Of a DNA stretch of 52,490 bases, positions 18,667-28,213 are shown one piece after another. Positions within the stretch are counted from its first letter, which is position 1; every line of letters begins with the position of its first letter. Source of the stretch: an uncultured Lachnospiraceae bacterium. Lineage in GTDB: Bacteria > Bacillota > Clostridia > Lachnospirales > Lachnospiraceae. The stretch is taken from NCBI GenBank assembly GCA_947174705.1, contig CAMWKB010000008.1:1-52490 (forward strand). The letters run 5' to 3'. The position numbers and the translations under genes were made by a program. The notes beneath the pieces are model-generated. The model had not been told where the DNA came from. It saw nothing but the letters and a program-made list of their open reading frames with translations, and did no database searches.

Positions 18667-19518
18667 ATGCCTTTAATTTTAGACCATGTGAATTATATAT
18701 ATGGAGGGGATACCGAGCTTGCGGTTCATGCTTTAAATGACATCAATCTTGTCATACCCGATAATCAGTTTATCGGACTTATAGGGCATACCGGTTCCGG
18801 TAAATCAACGCTGGTACAGCATCTGAACGGACTGCTGAAACCGACAAGCGGCGCAATTTATTTTAACGGGGAAGACATTCATGACAGTGATTTTGATAAA
18901 AAGAAACTGCGCAGCAAGGTAGGGCTTGTATTTCAGTATCCGGAACATCAGTTGTTTGAAATAGATGTGTTTAGCGACGTTTGTTTCGGTCCTAAAAATC
19001 TTGGGCTTTCTAAGAAAGAAACGGAGCTTCGTGCTTACGAGGCGCTCAAGCAGGTTGGACTGGAGGATGAGTTTTTTTACCAGTCACCCTTTGATTTATC
19101 CGGAGGGCAGAAAAGAAGGGTTGCAATAGCAGGCGTACTTGCCATGAAACCTGATATTCTGGTTTTGGATGAGCCTACTGCCGGATTGGACCCCAAAGGA
19201 CGCGACGAAATTCTGGACCAGATTGCAAAGCTGCATAATGAGATGGGGATTACGGTCATTCTGGTATCCCACAGTATGGAAGATGTTGCCAAATATGTGG
19301 AGCGCATTATCGTGATGAATAAAGGCAGCGTGCTCTATGATAATGCGCCTAAGGAAGTGTTTAAGCACTATAAAGAGCTCGAAGCGGTCGGCCTGGCTGC
19401 ACCGCAGGTTACTTATATTATGCAGGCGCTTAAAGAAAGGGGCTTACCGGTAAATACGGAGGTTACCACTATTTTGGAAGCAAGGGATGAAATCCTTAGA
19501 GTGAAAGGGGTTAAGTAA
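18667..19518 (+). CDS. ecfA2: ECF transporter ATPase EcfA2
   Basis: 283-residue second ATPase of the ECF module, which pairs with EcfA1 on EcfT. Walker A GHTGSGKST at 40-48, Q-loop VFQYPEHQLFE, signature LSGGQKRR, Walker B VLDEPTAGLDP, and the C-terminal extension typical of EcfA2. It is 37 nt after ecfA1 and 4 nt before ecfT. No S component lies in this window, as expected for the shared group II system. Confidence 0.95.
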   Translation: MPLILDHVNYIYGGDTELAVHALNDINLVIPDNQFIGLIGHTGSGKSTLVQHLNGLLKPTSGAIYFNGEDIHDSDFDKKKLRSKVGLVFQYPEHQLFEIDVFSDVCFGPKNLGLSKKETELRAYEALKQVGLEDEFFYQSPFDLSGGQKRRVAIAGVLAMKPDILVLDEPTAGLDPKGRDEILDQIAKLHNEMGITVILVSHSMEDVAKYVERIIVMNKGSVLYDNAPKEVFKHYKELEAVGLAAPQVTYIMQALKERGLPVNTEVTTILEARDEILRVKGVK

Positions 19519-19522
19519 TAAT

Positions 19523-20323
19523 ATGTTACGCGATATTACACTGGGCCAGTATTATCAGGCAGATTCTGTCATTCATAAATTGGACCCGCGGGCAAAACTT
19601 GTAGCCACCATTGCGTTTATTATTTCGCTTTTTATTGTGAATAATGCCTTGGGGTACTGCGTGGCGGCAATTTTTCTGGCAGTGGTCATTAAATTATCGA
19701 AAGTGCCGTTTCGTTTTATTGTAAAAGGGATGAAGACGATAGTTTTCCTTTTGCTGATTACGGTTGTATTTAACCTTTTTCTTACACCGGGTGAAGCTCT
19801 GGTTTCCGTATGGAAAATTACGATCACTAAGGAAGGACTTCGAACCGCGGTTTTAATGGCGGTAAGACTGATATTTCTAATTATAGGCTCATCGGTTATG
19901 ACTTTGACGACTACGCCGAACAACCTGACTGACGGCATGGAAAGACTTATGCGCCCACTAAAGATTTTCAAAATTCCGGTACATGAAGTGGCAATGATGA
20001 TGTCAATAGCGCTTCGTTTCATACCGGTACTGTTAGAGGAGACCGATAAGATTATGAAGGCTCAGATAGCCAGAGGTGCGGATTTTGAGAGCGGAAATCT
20101 TATTAAGAAAGCAAAAAGTCTTGTACCGCTGCTGGTGCCGCTGTTTATATCAGCATTCAGGCGGGCTAACGACCTTGCTATGGCTATGGAGGCAAGATGC
20201 TACCGCGGCGGTGAACATAGAACTAAAATGAAACCGCTTAAGTATAAAAGGTGTGATGGGATAGCCTATCTGGTATTGGGATGTTATCTTGCGCTATGTA
20301 TAGGAATTAGGGTTGTTACATGA
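19523..20323 (+). CDS. ecfT: ECF transporter transmembrane protein EcfT
   Basis: 266-residue membrane scaffold of the ECF transporter. Hydrophobic segments near 28-60, 70-90, 105-130 and 240-265; the two cytoplasmic coupling helices carry the conserved short motif ARG (QIARGADFESG near 178) and AMEARCYRGG near 222, which dock on the ATPases. GXY-type N-terminus LGQYYQADSVIHKLDPRAKL is characteristic. Coupled to ecfA2 by 4 nt. Confidence 0.95.
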   Translation: MLRDITLGQYYQADSVIHKLDPRAKLVATIAFIISLFIVNNALGYCVAAIFLAVVIKLSKVPFRFIVKGMKTIVFLLLITVVFNLFLTPGEALVSVWKITITKEGLRTAVLMAVRLIFLIIGSSVMTLTTTPNNLTDGMERLMRPLKIFKIPVHEVAMMMSIALRFIPVLLEETDKIMKAQIARGADFESGNLIKKAKSLVPLLVPLFISAFRRANDLAMAMEARCYRGGEHRTKMKPLKYKRCDGIAYLVLGCYLALCIGIRVVT

Positions 20324-20348
20324 TATTTAGCAGAAAGGCGGCATTCTT

Positions 20349-20621
20349 GTGGAAGATGCAGTATTGATAATTTTAATTACACTGGCACTGCTGTTTTGTA
20401 CAGGTATTGCGTGCGGAATTATAAGTATTGTTTTTTTAGTAAAAAAGAAACACCCGATTATATCGATTATTTTATCTTTTATCTGTTGGTTTGGCATTTG
20501 TATTCCGATAAATTCTACCATAGGCTTTTTTATAGGCAGAGTTTCTATGATTTTGATGGGAATATATTGTATGTGTGTAGTTGTTTGTTCTGTAATAATT
20601 CTTAAAAGAGCTAAAAAATAA
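20349..20621 (+). CDS. Small membrane protein of unknown function
   Basis: 90 residues with a GTG start at 20349 (AAAGGCGG upstream). Three or so hydrophobic stretches: 5-30, 36-55 and 63-84, with basic ends (KKKH after the first, KRAKK at the C-terminus). No family recognised. It lies 25 nt after ecfT and 29 nt before truA in the same direction, so it is probably co-transcribed, but nothing shows it belongs to the ECF machinery. Confidence 0.6.
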   Translation: MEDAVLIILITLALLFCTGIACGIISIVFLVKKKHPIISIILSFICWFGICIPINSTIGFFIGRVSMILMGIYCMCVVVCSVIILKRAKK

Positions 20622-20650
20622 GAAATTAAAAGATATGGTAATAAAAAATT

Positions 20651-21388
20651 ATGAAAAGAATTATGTTAAAAGTAGCCTATGACGGAACCGCTTATCATGG
20701 CTGGCAGATACAACCTAACGGCGAAACAATAGAAGGCGTCTTAAACAGATGCCTTTCTGAACTTTTTAAGGAAAAAATAGAAGTCATAGGAGCAAGCAGA
20801 ACCGATTCGGGTGTGCATGCAAAAGAAAATATAGCCGTATTTGATACAAATTCCCTAATGCCTCCGGAAAAGGTGGCTTATGCTCTTAATGCAAGACTTC
20901 CCGAAGATATCAGGATTCAGGACTCTGAGGAAGTAGCGGCGGATTTTCATCCGAGACACTGTGACAGCCGTAAGACTTACGAATATAGAATATATAATGC
21001 GACGTTTTCTCTGCCGACAGAGCGATTATATTCATATTTTACCTATGTTCCTTTGGATGTGGAAAGGATGCATGAGGCTGTCGGATATTTTGTCGGAACG
21101 CATGATTTTAAGAGCTTTTGCAGCGCGGATACCCAAGTAGAAAATACGGTGCGTCATGTAGAGAGTGTAGAAGTATGCAAGGTTGATAATGTTATTACAA
21201 TCAGGGTAACCGGCAGAGGTTTTCTTTATAATATGGTAAGAATTATGGCAGGAACCTTGATGGAAGTAGGAAGAGGAAGGCTTAAGCCTGAGGATATAAA
21301 AGGAATACTGGAAGCAAAAGACAGAAACGCAGCGGGGCCGACCGCGCCTGCATGTGGGCTTACTTTGGCGAAATATGAATTTTTATAA
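20651..21388 (+). CDS. truA: tRNA pseudouridine(38-40) synthase TruA
   Basis: 245-residue enzyme that isomerises uridines 38-40 in tRNA anticodon arms. N-terminal MLKVAYDGTAYHGWQIQPN, catalytic Asp in IGASRTDSGVHA near residue 52, and GFLYNMVRIMAGTLMEVGRG in the C-terminal half. Length normal. Position between ecfT and rplM is the standard Firmicutes order. Confidence 0.96.
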   Translation: MKRIMLKVAYDGTAYHGWQIQPNGETIEGVLNRCLSELFKEKIEVIGASRTDSGVHAKENIAVFDTNSLMPPEKVAYALNARLPEDIRIQDSEEVAADFHPRHCDSRKTYEYRIYNATFSLPTERLYSYFTYVPLDVERMHEAVGYFVGTHDFKSFCSADTQVENTVRHVESVEVCKVDNVITIRVTGRGFLYNMVRIMAGTLMEVGRGRLKPEDIKGILEAKDRNAAGPTAPACGLTLAKYEFL

Positions 21389-21441
21389 ATAGGATATAAT
21401 TATATTATATGAAAAATGATGGAAAATATTAAAAAAACTGG

Positions 21442-21470
21442 TTGACACGCCAGGACGCGTATAATATAAT
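21442..21470 (+). promoter_or_regulatory. Promoter of rplM-rpsI
   Basis: Consensus TTGACA (21442-21447), 17-bp spacer, consensus TATAAT (21465-21470). It is the strongest-looking promoter in the window and lies 183 bp before the rplM ATG, leaving a long leader. Confidence 0.85.
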
Positions 21471-21476
21471 ATTTTA

Positions 21477-21652
21477 CTGTGACAGTATAAAAAATGCCTT
21501 ATCATAGCCCCGATGAGACATTTTAATATAGTAATAATAGGATTGTTTGAGTGTTTTATAAGTGTGGCCGGACATCTGCATGTTAGAACATAAGAACAAT
21601 TAAAGAAGACAATCAACAATAAGATTGGATTGATTATCACGGAGGTAAAATA
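21477..21652 (+). promoter_or_regulatory. Long 5' leader of rplM, candidate L13 autoregulatory leader
   Basis: About 176 nt between the predicted transcription start and rplM. It ends in RBS GGAGG. Several short pairings are visible (for example around GACAGTAT and AGACATTT), but I cannot derive a confident fold. Firmicutes often have a structured L13 leader (Rfam family of that name) at this position, so the assignment is from context. Confidence 0.45.
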
Positions 21653-22081
21653 ATGAAAACTTTTATGGCTAGTCCAGCTACTATCGAAAGAAAATGGTAT
21701 GTAGTTGATGCTACAGATATGACACTCGGACGCCTTGCATCTGAGGTTGCTAAAGTTTTAAGAGGTAAAAACAAACCGATTTTTACACCACACATGGATA
21801 CAGGCGATTATGTAATCGTTGTTAATGCTGAGAAAATCAAAGTGACAGGTAAGAAGCTTGACCAGAAGATATATTACCGTCATTCAGATTATGTAGGTGG
21901 TATGAAAGAGACAACTTTAAAAGAAATGATGCAGAAGTATCCGGAGAGAGTCGTTGAACATGCTGTCAAGGGCATGCTTCCAAAAGGACCTTTAGGAAGA
22001 CAAATGTATAAGAAACTTCATGTGTATGCAGGACCTGAGCATGAACATGCAGCTCAGAAACCAGAAGTATTAACATTTTAA
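21653..22081 (+). CDS. rplM: 50S ribosomal protein L13
   Basis: 142-residue early-assembly protein L13. Recognisable by [23 protein letters not shown] near the N-terminus, then [15 protein letters not shown] and [37 protein letters not shown] precedes ATG 21653. Followed after 28 nt by rpsI, the universal L13-S9 pair. Confidence 0.97.
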   Translation: MKTFMASPATIERKWYVVDATDMTLGRLASEVAKVLRGKNKPIFTPHMDTGDYVIVVNAEKIKVTGKKLDQKIYYRHSDYVGGMKETTLKEMMQKYPERVVEHAVKGMLPKGPLGRQMYKKLHVYAGPEHEHAAQKPEVLTF

Positions 22082-22109
22082 TTAAAGGGACTGAAAGGAG
22101 AAAATTAAA

Positions 22110-22517
22110 ATGGCTAAATCGGCAAAATCAGCAGTAAAATATTATGGAACCGGTAGAAGAAAAAAATCTATCGCCAGAGTATACTTAGTACCGGGAAAAG
22201 GTGATATTACAATTAATAAGAGAAGCATTGACGATTATTTCGGACTTGAAACCCTTAAGGTTATCGTACGTCAGCCGTTGGTAGCTACAGATAATGTAGA
22301 GAAATTTGACGTACTTGTAACTGTAAAAGGCGGCGGATATACAGGTCAGGCAGGCGCTGTAAGACATGGTATCGCAAGAGCGCTTCTTCAGGCAGATCCG
22401 GAATACAGACCTGTACTTAAGAAAGCAGGCTTCCTGACAAGAGATCCTCGTATGAAAGAGCGTAAGAAATACGGTCTCAAAGCAGCTCGTCGTGCACCGC
22501 AGTTTAGTAAGAGATAA
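22110..22517 (+). CDS. rpsI: 30S ribosomal protein S9
   Basis: 135-residue S9, whose C-terminal basic tail reaches the P-site tRNA. It contains [41 protein letters not shown] and the terminal signature [27 protein letters not shown] precedes ATG 22110. Ends the rplM-rpsI operon before a hairpin terminator. Confidence 0.97.
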   Translation: MAKSAKSAVKYYGTGRRKKSIARVYLVPGKGDITINKRSIDDYFGLETLKVIVRQPLVATDNVEKFDVLVTVKGGGYTGQAGAVRHGIARALLQADPEYRPVLKKAGFLTRDPRMKERKKYGLKAARRAPQFSKR

Positions 22518-22565
22518 TCTGCCGGATTTCAAACGGTATACAACACGAATATCAATGATATGTAT

Positions 22566-22603
22566 AGGACATTTTTCAGTAAGCAGTTACTGGGGAATGT
22601 CCT
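22566..22603 (+). terminator. Terminator after rpsI
   Basis: Interrupted stem: AGGACATT pairs with AATGTCCT and CAGTAA with TTACTG, separated by symmetric ttt/ggg internal loops, apex gcag, followed by TTTATGTTTATG. It lies 49 nt after the rpsI stop. Confidence 0.7.
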
Positions 22604-22741
22604 TTATGTTTATGTTCGGACAATTGCATTTACAAGCTGTATGAATTTATAAAACAAATATATATTTCACATAGAAAAAGCAATTTAATTGTAGTAAAAT
22701 ATAATAAGGTGTGGTTTATGCATTCGTAGGAGGCTGTTTTT

Positions 22742-23593
22742 ATGAATCCAATGATTAAATATAGAGGTGGAAAATCAAAAGAAATAGCACACTTCGTAAA
22801 AAACATGCCCAAGGAATATTCAAGATATATAGAACCTTTTTTTGGTGGAGGAGCTTTGTATTTTTATCTCCAACCGGAAAAAGCAATTATAAATGACATA
22901 AATTGCAGATTGTATGGCTTTTATAAAGAAATGCAGGAAAAGTATCCGGAAGCAAGGGTACAGTTAGATAAGTTGCAAAAAGAGTATGAAGAAAATCAGA
23001 GATTATATGAAACCTTGAAATCGGAGAATCCGGAAGTTCGTGTCGAAAATAGAAATGAGGAACTATACTATTTGATGAGAGATGCTTTTAACCATAAAAC
23101 TGATACAGAATATTTGGAGTCGGTTACTTATTTTTTTATCAATAAAACAGCGTATTCGGGAATGATCAGATACAATGCGAATGGGGAATATAATGTTCCG
23201 TTTGGCAGATACAAGAATTTCAACACAAAACTTATAACCAAAGAACATTATGAATTATTAAAAAGAACAGAGATTTATAATTACGATTATTCAAAAATTT
23301 TTGAAATGGCTGATAATGATGATTTCATTTTTTTGGACCCGCCTTATGACTGTGTATTTAGCGATTACGGGAACGAAAACTATAAAGAAGGATTTGGAGA
23401 AGAAGAGCATAGAAGGTTAGCAAATGATTTTATGAATCTTAATTGTAAAGCCTTGTTGGTTATAGGTAAGACCCCATTAACAGAAGAGTTATATGGCAGA
23501 TATATTGTTGATGAATACGGTAAATCATATGCAGTTAATATACGAAACCGATTTAAAGCAGATGCAAAACATATTATAGTGACAAATTATTAG
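22742..23593 (+). CDS. D12-class DNA adenine methyltransferase (orphan)
   Basis: 283 residues. N-terminal KYRGGKSKEIA (6-16) and EPFFGGGALYF (31-41) form the SAM-binding motif I of Dam/D12 enzymes; catalytic motif DPPYD at 199-203. RBS TAGGAGG precedes ATG 22742. No restriction endonuclease or specificity gene adjoins it, so it is an orphan methylase that may mark GATC or another site. A chromosomal or mobile origin cannot be decided; AT-rich codon use and isolated position hint at transfer. Recognition sequence unknown. Confidence 0.88.
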   Translation: MNPMIKYRGGKSKEIAHFVKNMPKEYSRYIEPFFGGGALYFYLQPEKAIINDINCRLYGFYKEMQEKYPEARVQLDKLQKEYEENQRLYETLKSENPEVRVENRNEELYYLMRDAFNHKTDTEYLESVTYFFINKTAYSGMIRYNANGEYNVPFGRYKNFNTKLITKEHYELLKRTEIYNYDYSKIFEMADNDDFIFLDPPYDCVFSDYGNENYKEGFGEEEHRRLANDFMNLNCKALLVIGKTPLTEELYGRYIVDEYGKSYAVNIRNRFKADAKHIIVTNY

Positions 23594-23594
23594 A

Positions 23595-23623
23595 TTGAAG
23601 AACTATCACCAATGTGTTACAAT
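23595..23623 (+). promoter_or_regulatory. Promoter of the large surface protein gene
   Basis: TTGAAG (23595-23600), 17-bp spacer, TACAAT (23618-23623), beginning 1 bp after the methylase stop codon and 45 bp before ATG 23668. Confidence 0.6.
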
Positions 23624-23667
23624 TTGTTCAATCGGAAATTTAAAACGATTAGGAGTGGAGAAAAAAT

Positions 23668-26600
23668 ATGAAAAAGAAAATTTTAGCTTTCATACTTTCC
23701 GGATGTATGTTCATACAAAATTCAGGCTTAGTTCTTGCGTCTGAGCTTCCATTATACACTCAGGTAGAAACGGAACAGGGCGAAGCTGTGGATACACCAA
23801 TAGATGAATATGAAGATAGTGGAGAATCTGACTCATCTTCCGAAACAGACAAAGAAGATACGGATTCCGCATCAGAAACAGACGGAAAAGACGATACAGA
23901 TTCCACTATCGATATTGGTGACAAAGAAGATAAAGACGGTACAGATAGTACAGACTCATCCGCCGAAACCGAAGACAAAGAAAGCACAGATTCTTCTGAC
24001 GAAACCGGAGGCAAGGAAGATAACGATTCCTCAACCGAAAACGGACAAGAAGAAACAGACTCCCCTGCTAATCCGGAAGATACAGAAGAAACCGATGCTT
24101 CTTCCGATAGCGACACTGAAGAAAATACCGGTGCAGAAGAATCTTCTGATTCTACCGGAGCCCAAGACAGTGAACAAAATATGACAGATGTGTCAGAAGG
24201 CTTTTCAATGGAAGGCGATGAGGGCTCACTATCTATAGAGCGCGATTTTGATGGGGAAGAAGATGAGGAAAGCAAACCAAATATACAGTATGCTTATGCT
24301 GAACAATATTTTGATACGGATGAGAATGATGTAAGCGCTCAGAGCATGGTAAACGCAAAGGGCGTATACTTTGGTTACACTGAAACTGATTCCAAGGAAC
24401 ACCTCGGAGTTTTGAGCGAATATATTTCCGATGAAAGCGCTATAGTACTTCCTCATAAACTGGGCAAGACCTATATGACAGAGATTGGAGAAGGCGTTTT
24501 TAGGGATATGAATGTTAAAGATACTTCTGATACTTCAAAGCTTCCCAGCCAGTCCACAACCAACAGGAAGCTTCAGAGTGAAGGAGAAAACAAGATACTT
24601 GAGCTTATCAATGCGGCAAGGATCAAGGATGGTAAGAGACCGCTTTTTGTGAACAATACACTGCGCCAGACTGCCCGTCGTAAGACACTGGAGATGTTTA
24701 ACAGGAACTATTTTGGACATTCCAATCCGGATAATGTCGGTACAGATGACTGGCTTAAAAAATGTGGATATCCATTGGCTAAATATGCGGAAAATATAGC
24801 ATATAAGTATGAGTGCCAAAATGCTGAGAAACTATATAATATATGGAAAAATTCCAGAGACGATTATAACAGGATGATGAACGGTGATTACCGTACTGTC
24901 GGCATTGGAGTTTATACGGATGAAAAAGGCACAATCGTAGGAACGATGATCATGTCCAATGTAATATTCCAGAATATTACTAATGTAGAGATAGAATTTG
25001 GTTATGAAAGGATTGGAAGCCGCGCGTTTGAAAACTGCAGCAACTTAACCACTATTAAGATTCCGTCTACGGTATCCTATATTGCAGATGATGCTTTCAA
25101 CGGCTGCAGTAAGCTGACTATACGTGGAAAAGCGGGCTCATATGCACAGACATATGCCGAAAGCAAAGGAATTAAATTCAAGGCAGTGACAGAAAGGTCA
25201 CCTATAGAAAAGTTTGGCTTTGATGACGAAGAAATCTTCATGGAAGTCGGTGACTGGGATTATGCGGGTGTTACGATAAAGCCGGCTGATTATAAGCATC
25301 TTGTAAAGATTACGACAGTAGGAAACGCTATATCTTATCAGCCTGACGGAACCGTTCATGCACTTGCAAAAGGAACCGCAACAATTACGGCGCTGGTAGT
25401 AGATGATGAAGAAATCTGTAAAATTATAGTTGATGACGCACCGCTGATTCCTATAGAGAGTATAGGCTTTTTAGACAAGGAACTGGTACTTTATGAGGGA
25501 GAAAGCATCAAACCTGCAATTCAGATAGTGCCGGTTAATACTACTGACACCATACAGTTGTCTTCGTCTAACGAAGCGGTAGTTAAAGTCAATGAAAATA
25601 ACGCCGGAGAGGTTACTGCATTGAAGGCAGGAAATGCGGTTTTAACAGTATCCGGAATGGACGGCAATAATGCAGTAAGAATCAGCGCTGACATAAATGT
25701 GAGGGTAGTGACTAATAATAATACGATTCAGCCGCCGGGAGGAATAAAGGCAGTTACAAACATATCCCCTACGCTTGCGAAAGTTACCCTGCCCGATGGC
25801 TATTCATGGAAAGAACCGCAGACCAAACTAAAGGCTAATGATAAAGAGCCGGTTCAGAGCTTTGCGGCGCAGTATGAAAAAGGAACTATTTTACAGGATT
25901 GTATAATACCCGTATCTGTCAGCAAGGTATCGGGGATGGTTGTCAGCATGGATGGCAAGAACCTTGCGTCCAGCCAGAAATTGTCGCTGTATTCACGGTA
26001 CGAACTTATACCATCTGTAAAATCTGTGGGAGAAGAGGTAGACCCTGCATTTTTTGATGTGAGCTATAAGGTTGATAAGCCGGCAGTCATGAGCGTAGAG
26101 AAAAATACTTCAGGAGGAAAAACTTCTCTTATTCTTGCCCCGCAAACGAGCGGAAAATGCAGCGTAACGGTAGAGGTTAAACTTAAAGACGAAAATGGCC
26201 GCGATTATGGAGCGTCAACCAAGGCCTATGGTACATATAAGAAAAAGTATACGTTCCAGGTAGTAGATGCGGAACTTGTAAGCGGAGTTACAGTTGAGTT
26301 GGCAGAGACAGAGGAAGGAAATCCGGAAGGTGTATTGCTTCTCAGTGATGGTTCAATACAGATTGATGAAGATGCGACGAAATTCCAACTTCATATAACC
26401 GGTCTGGACGGAGAAGGCAATTCAAAATCGGCATCATTTAAAGCTAAGTCCAACAATAAAAAGATTGTTAAAGTAAGTTCGGTCAGTGGTAAGAGCGATG
26501 TAATTGAGGTAAGCGTTAAGAAGGCGGGCAAGACTGCGATATCCATTACGGCGCAGGATAAAGGCAAGTATACTAAGAATATAAATGTAATTGTAAAAAG

Positions 26601-28212
26601 ATATTCACCTCAGATGAACACTAAAACGCTTACATTAAATAAGCTCAAAGCCGATGTAGGAGCAAAAATAAATATAGCACCGGCTGACGGTAACCCGATT
26701 AGCAGCGGTGGAATGATATTATATGAAGATAAGGAAACGACAAAGGTTTCAAGTTTGTTTGATGTAAGACGTATCAGTAATACGAACTCGTATGAGGTAG
26801 TTTTCAGAACCGGTATTTTATCAAATGTGACAAAGAACTCATACAAACTTTTCCTTAAAGTAACAACCCAGGAACAGGGCAGGGAATATGTGTATCCGCT
26901 TACGATTAAACTTAAAAATACCAAACCTTCGGTTAAATTAAAGCAGACTTCTAAAATTAATCTGTTTTATAAGGATGTCCGCTCCAAACTTGAGGTAGAT
27001 TCAGGCAAAGATAAAATTACAGATATTTATCAGATAAACGAAGTATACAACAGACCGCATTTTCATGCAGAATTTACTCAGGACGAAGACGGTGAATGGA
27101 ACGGTATCATAGAACCGCAGAATGTAACAGGAGATAATTATAAAAAAGTTGTAAAAACTATAGAATTGTGTTTTGTATACAGAGATTATGTGGAAGAGTT
27201 TTCTGTTGTCAAAAAGTTTAATGTAAGCAGCACTTATAAGAAAATTTCGCTGGTTACGGCGGACCCGCAGGTTTTCTTTTACACCAAGACAGACGATAAC
27301 AAGTCTGTATTCCGGATAAAGGAAAAAGGCAGTAAAAACGTGTTTACCGTAGGCGGGAAGGATGGCATCGATGTCGAACTTGTTAATAACGTCAATAAGG
27401 TCGAAATAACTCTGCCGGAAGGCGAAGAAGGCGGGCAGGACATAGGGGTAGAACTAATTAGCAATAAGAAAAAGAGCCTGACTGCAAAATTGAGAGTTTC
27501 ACATAGTAACTGGCGTGAATCGCTCACATGCTCGCTTAAACTTACGGTAAATAAAAATGTTCCGTCGCTTGTGCTTGATAAAACCTCAGTTTCTTTTAAC
27601 AGCAATGCTGCCGGAATAGAGATTTATGATATAGAGGCTTATGCAAGTTGTAATAAGGAAGTTAAGCTGGTACGTCTTCGTGCAGCCGATATTGTAGGAA
27701 CCACTTCGGCAGCAAAGAGATTATTTAATGAAAAGAAAATTACTATTTCTCCCAAAAAGAATGGTAATACAAGGAGTTTAAAAGTCTGCTTAAATGCCAG
27801 CAATGTTAAAGGCGGTACATATAGCTATAAAATATATGCATGGTGCATGGTTCAAGGAGACCAGACACAGCAAATACAGCGTATGAAACCGGTGACACTG
27901 AAGATTAAGGTCGTAGATAAAAATCCTTTGGCCTCCCTTAGTTCAAAGGGCAAGATTGATATTAACGATCCTAAGAATACGGAAATAGTTTATACGCCTA
28001 AATTAACCAACGTAACGGGAAATATTAAAAACGCATATCTAAAGGGTGAATACGCTTCACAATTTGATATGAAGCAAACCAAAGACGGAAGATGTAAGAT
28101 AAAACTGAAAGAAGATTCCACACTTAAAAAAGGCAAGTATAAACTGTACTTTAACTTCGTACTCGATAACGGAATCAGGGTTGAAACCAAAGCATTTAAT
28201 ATAAAGCTGTGA
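23668..28212 (+). CDS. Large secreted protein: acidic stalk, BspA-like repeats, CAP domain, Ig-like domains
   Basis: 1514 residues. Signal peptide 1-25 (cleavage probably after LVLA); LSGC at 10-13 resembles a lipobox, but the preceding hydrophobic core is short. Residues about 44-200 are a Ser/Asp/Glu/Thr-rich low-complexity stalk. About 235-290 ends in a BspA-type repeat fragment (TEIGEGVFRDM). About 303-432 is a CAP/SCP domain (ILELINAARI, YFGHSNP, AENIAY). About 440-508 holds further BspA-type repeats (IGSRAFENCSNLTTIKIPST). From about 515 a chain of Big2/cadherin-like beta domains (GTVHALAKGTATITALV and similar) runs to the end. No LPXTG anchor is visible. Likely surface or secreted adhesin-like protein; ligand unknown. 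Confidence 0.85.
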   Translation: MKKKILAFILSGCMFIQNSGLVLASELPLYTQVETEQGEAVDTPIDEYEDSGESDSSSETDKEDTDSASETDGKDDTDSTIDIGDKEDKDGTDSTDSSAETEDKESTDSSDETGGKEDNDSSTENGQEETDSPANPEDTEETDASSDSDTEENTGAEESSDSTGAQDSEQNMTDVSEGFSMEGDEGSLSIERDFDGEEDEESKPNIQYAYAEQYFDTDENDVSAQSMVNAKGVYFGYTETDSKEHLGVLSEYISDESAIVLPHKLGKTYMTEIGEGVFRDMNVKDTSDTSKLPSQSTTNRKLQSEGENKILELINAARIKDGKRPLFVNNTLRQTARRKTLEMFNRNYFGHSNPDNVGTDDWLKKCGYPLAKYAENIAYKYECQNAEKLYNIWKNSRDDYNRMMNGDYRTVGIGVYTDEKGTIVGTMIMSNVIFQNITNVEIEFGYERIGSRAFENCSNLTTIKIPSTVSYIADDAFNGCSKLTIRGKAGSYAQTYAESKGIKFKAVTERSPIEKFGFDDEEIFMEVGDWDYAGVTIKPADYKHLVKITTVGNAISYQPDGTVHALAKGTATITALVVDDEEICKIIVDDAPLIPIESIGFLDKELVLYEGESIKPAIQIVPVNTTDTIQLSSSNEAVVKVNENNAGEVTALKAGNAVLTVSGMDGNNAVRISADINVRVVTNNNTIQPPGGIKAVTNISPTLAKVTLPDGYSWKEPQTKLKANDKEPVQSFAAQYEKGTILQDCIIPVSVSKVSGMVVSMDGKNLASSQKLSLYSRYELIPSVKSVGEEVDPAFFDVSYKVDKPAVMSVEKNTSGGKTSLILAPQTSGKCSVTVEVKLKDENGRDYGASTKAYGTYKKKYTFQVVDAELVSGVTVELAETEEGNPEGVLLLSDGSIQIDEDATKFQLHITGLDGEGNSKSASFKAKSNNKKIVKVSSVSGKSDVIEVSVKKAGKTAISITAQDKGKYTKNINVIVKRYSPQMNTKTLTLNKLKADVGAKINIAPADGNPISSGGMILYEDKETTKVSSLFDVRRISNTNSYEVVFRTGILSNVTKNSYKLFLKVTTQEQGREYVYPLTIKLKNTKPSVKLKQTSKINLFYKDVRSKLEVDSGKDKITDIYQINEVYNRPHFHAEFTQDEDGEWNGIIEPQNVTGDNYKKVVKTIELCFVYRDYVEEFSVVKKFNVSSTYKKISLVTADPQVFFYTKTDDNKSVFRIKEKGSKNVFTVGGKDGIDVELVNNVNKVEITLPEGEEGGQDIGVELISNKKKSLTAKLRVSHSNWRESLTCSLKLTVNKNVPSLVLDKTSVSFNSNAAGIEIYDIEAYASCNKEVKLVRLRAADIVGTTSAAKRLFNEKKITISPKKNGNTRSLKVCLNASNVKGGTYSYKIYAWCMVQGDQTQQIQRMKPVTLKIKVVDKNPLASLSSKGKIDINDPKNTEIVYTPKLTNVTGNIKNAYLKGEYASQFDMKQTKDGRCKIKLKEDSTLKKGKYKLYFNFVLDNGIRVETKAFNIKL

Positions 28213-28213
28213 T

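Noticed and set aside
23760..24275. 171-codon Ser-rich frame on the minus strand
   Set aside because: Complement of the acidic Ser/Asp/Glu stalk of the surface protein; repetitive codons only.
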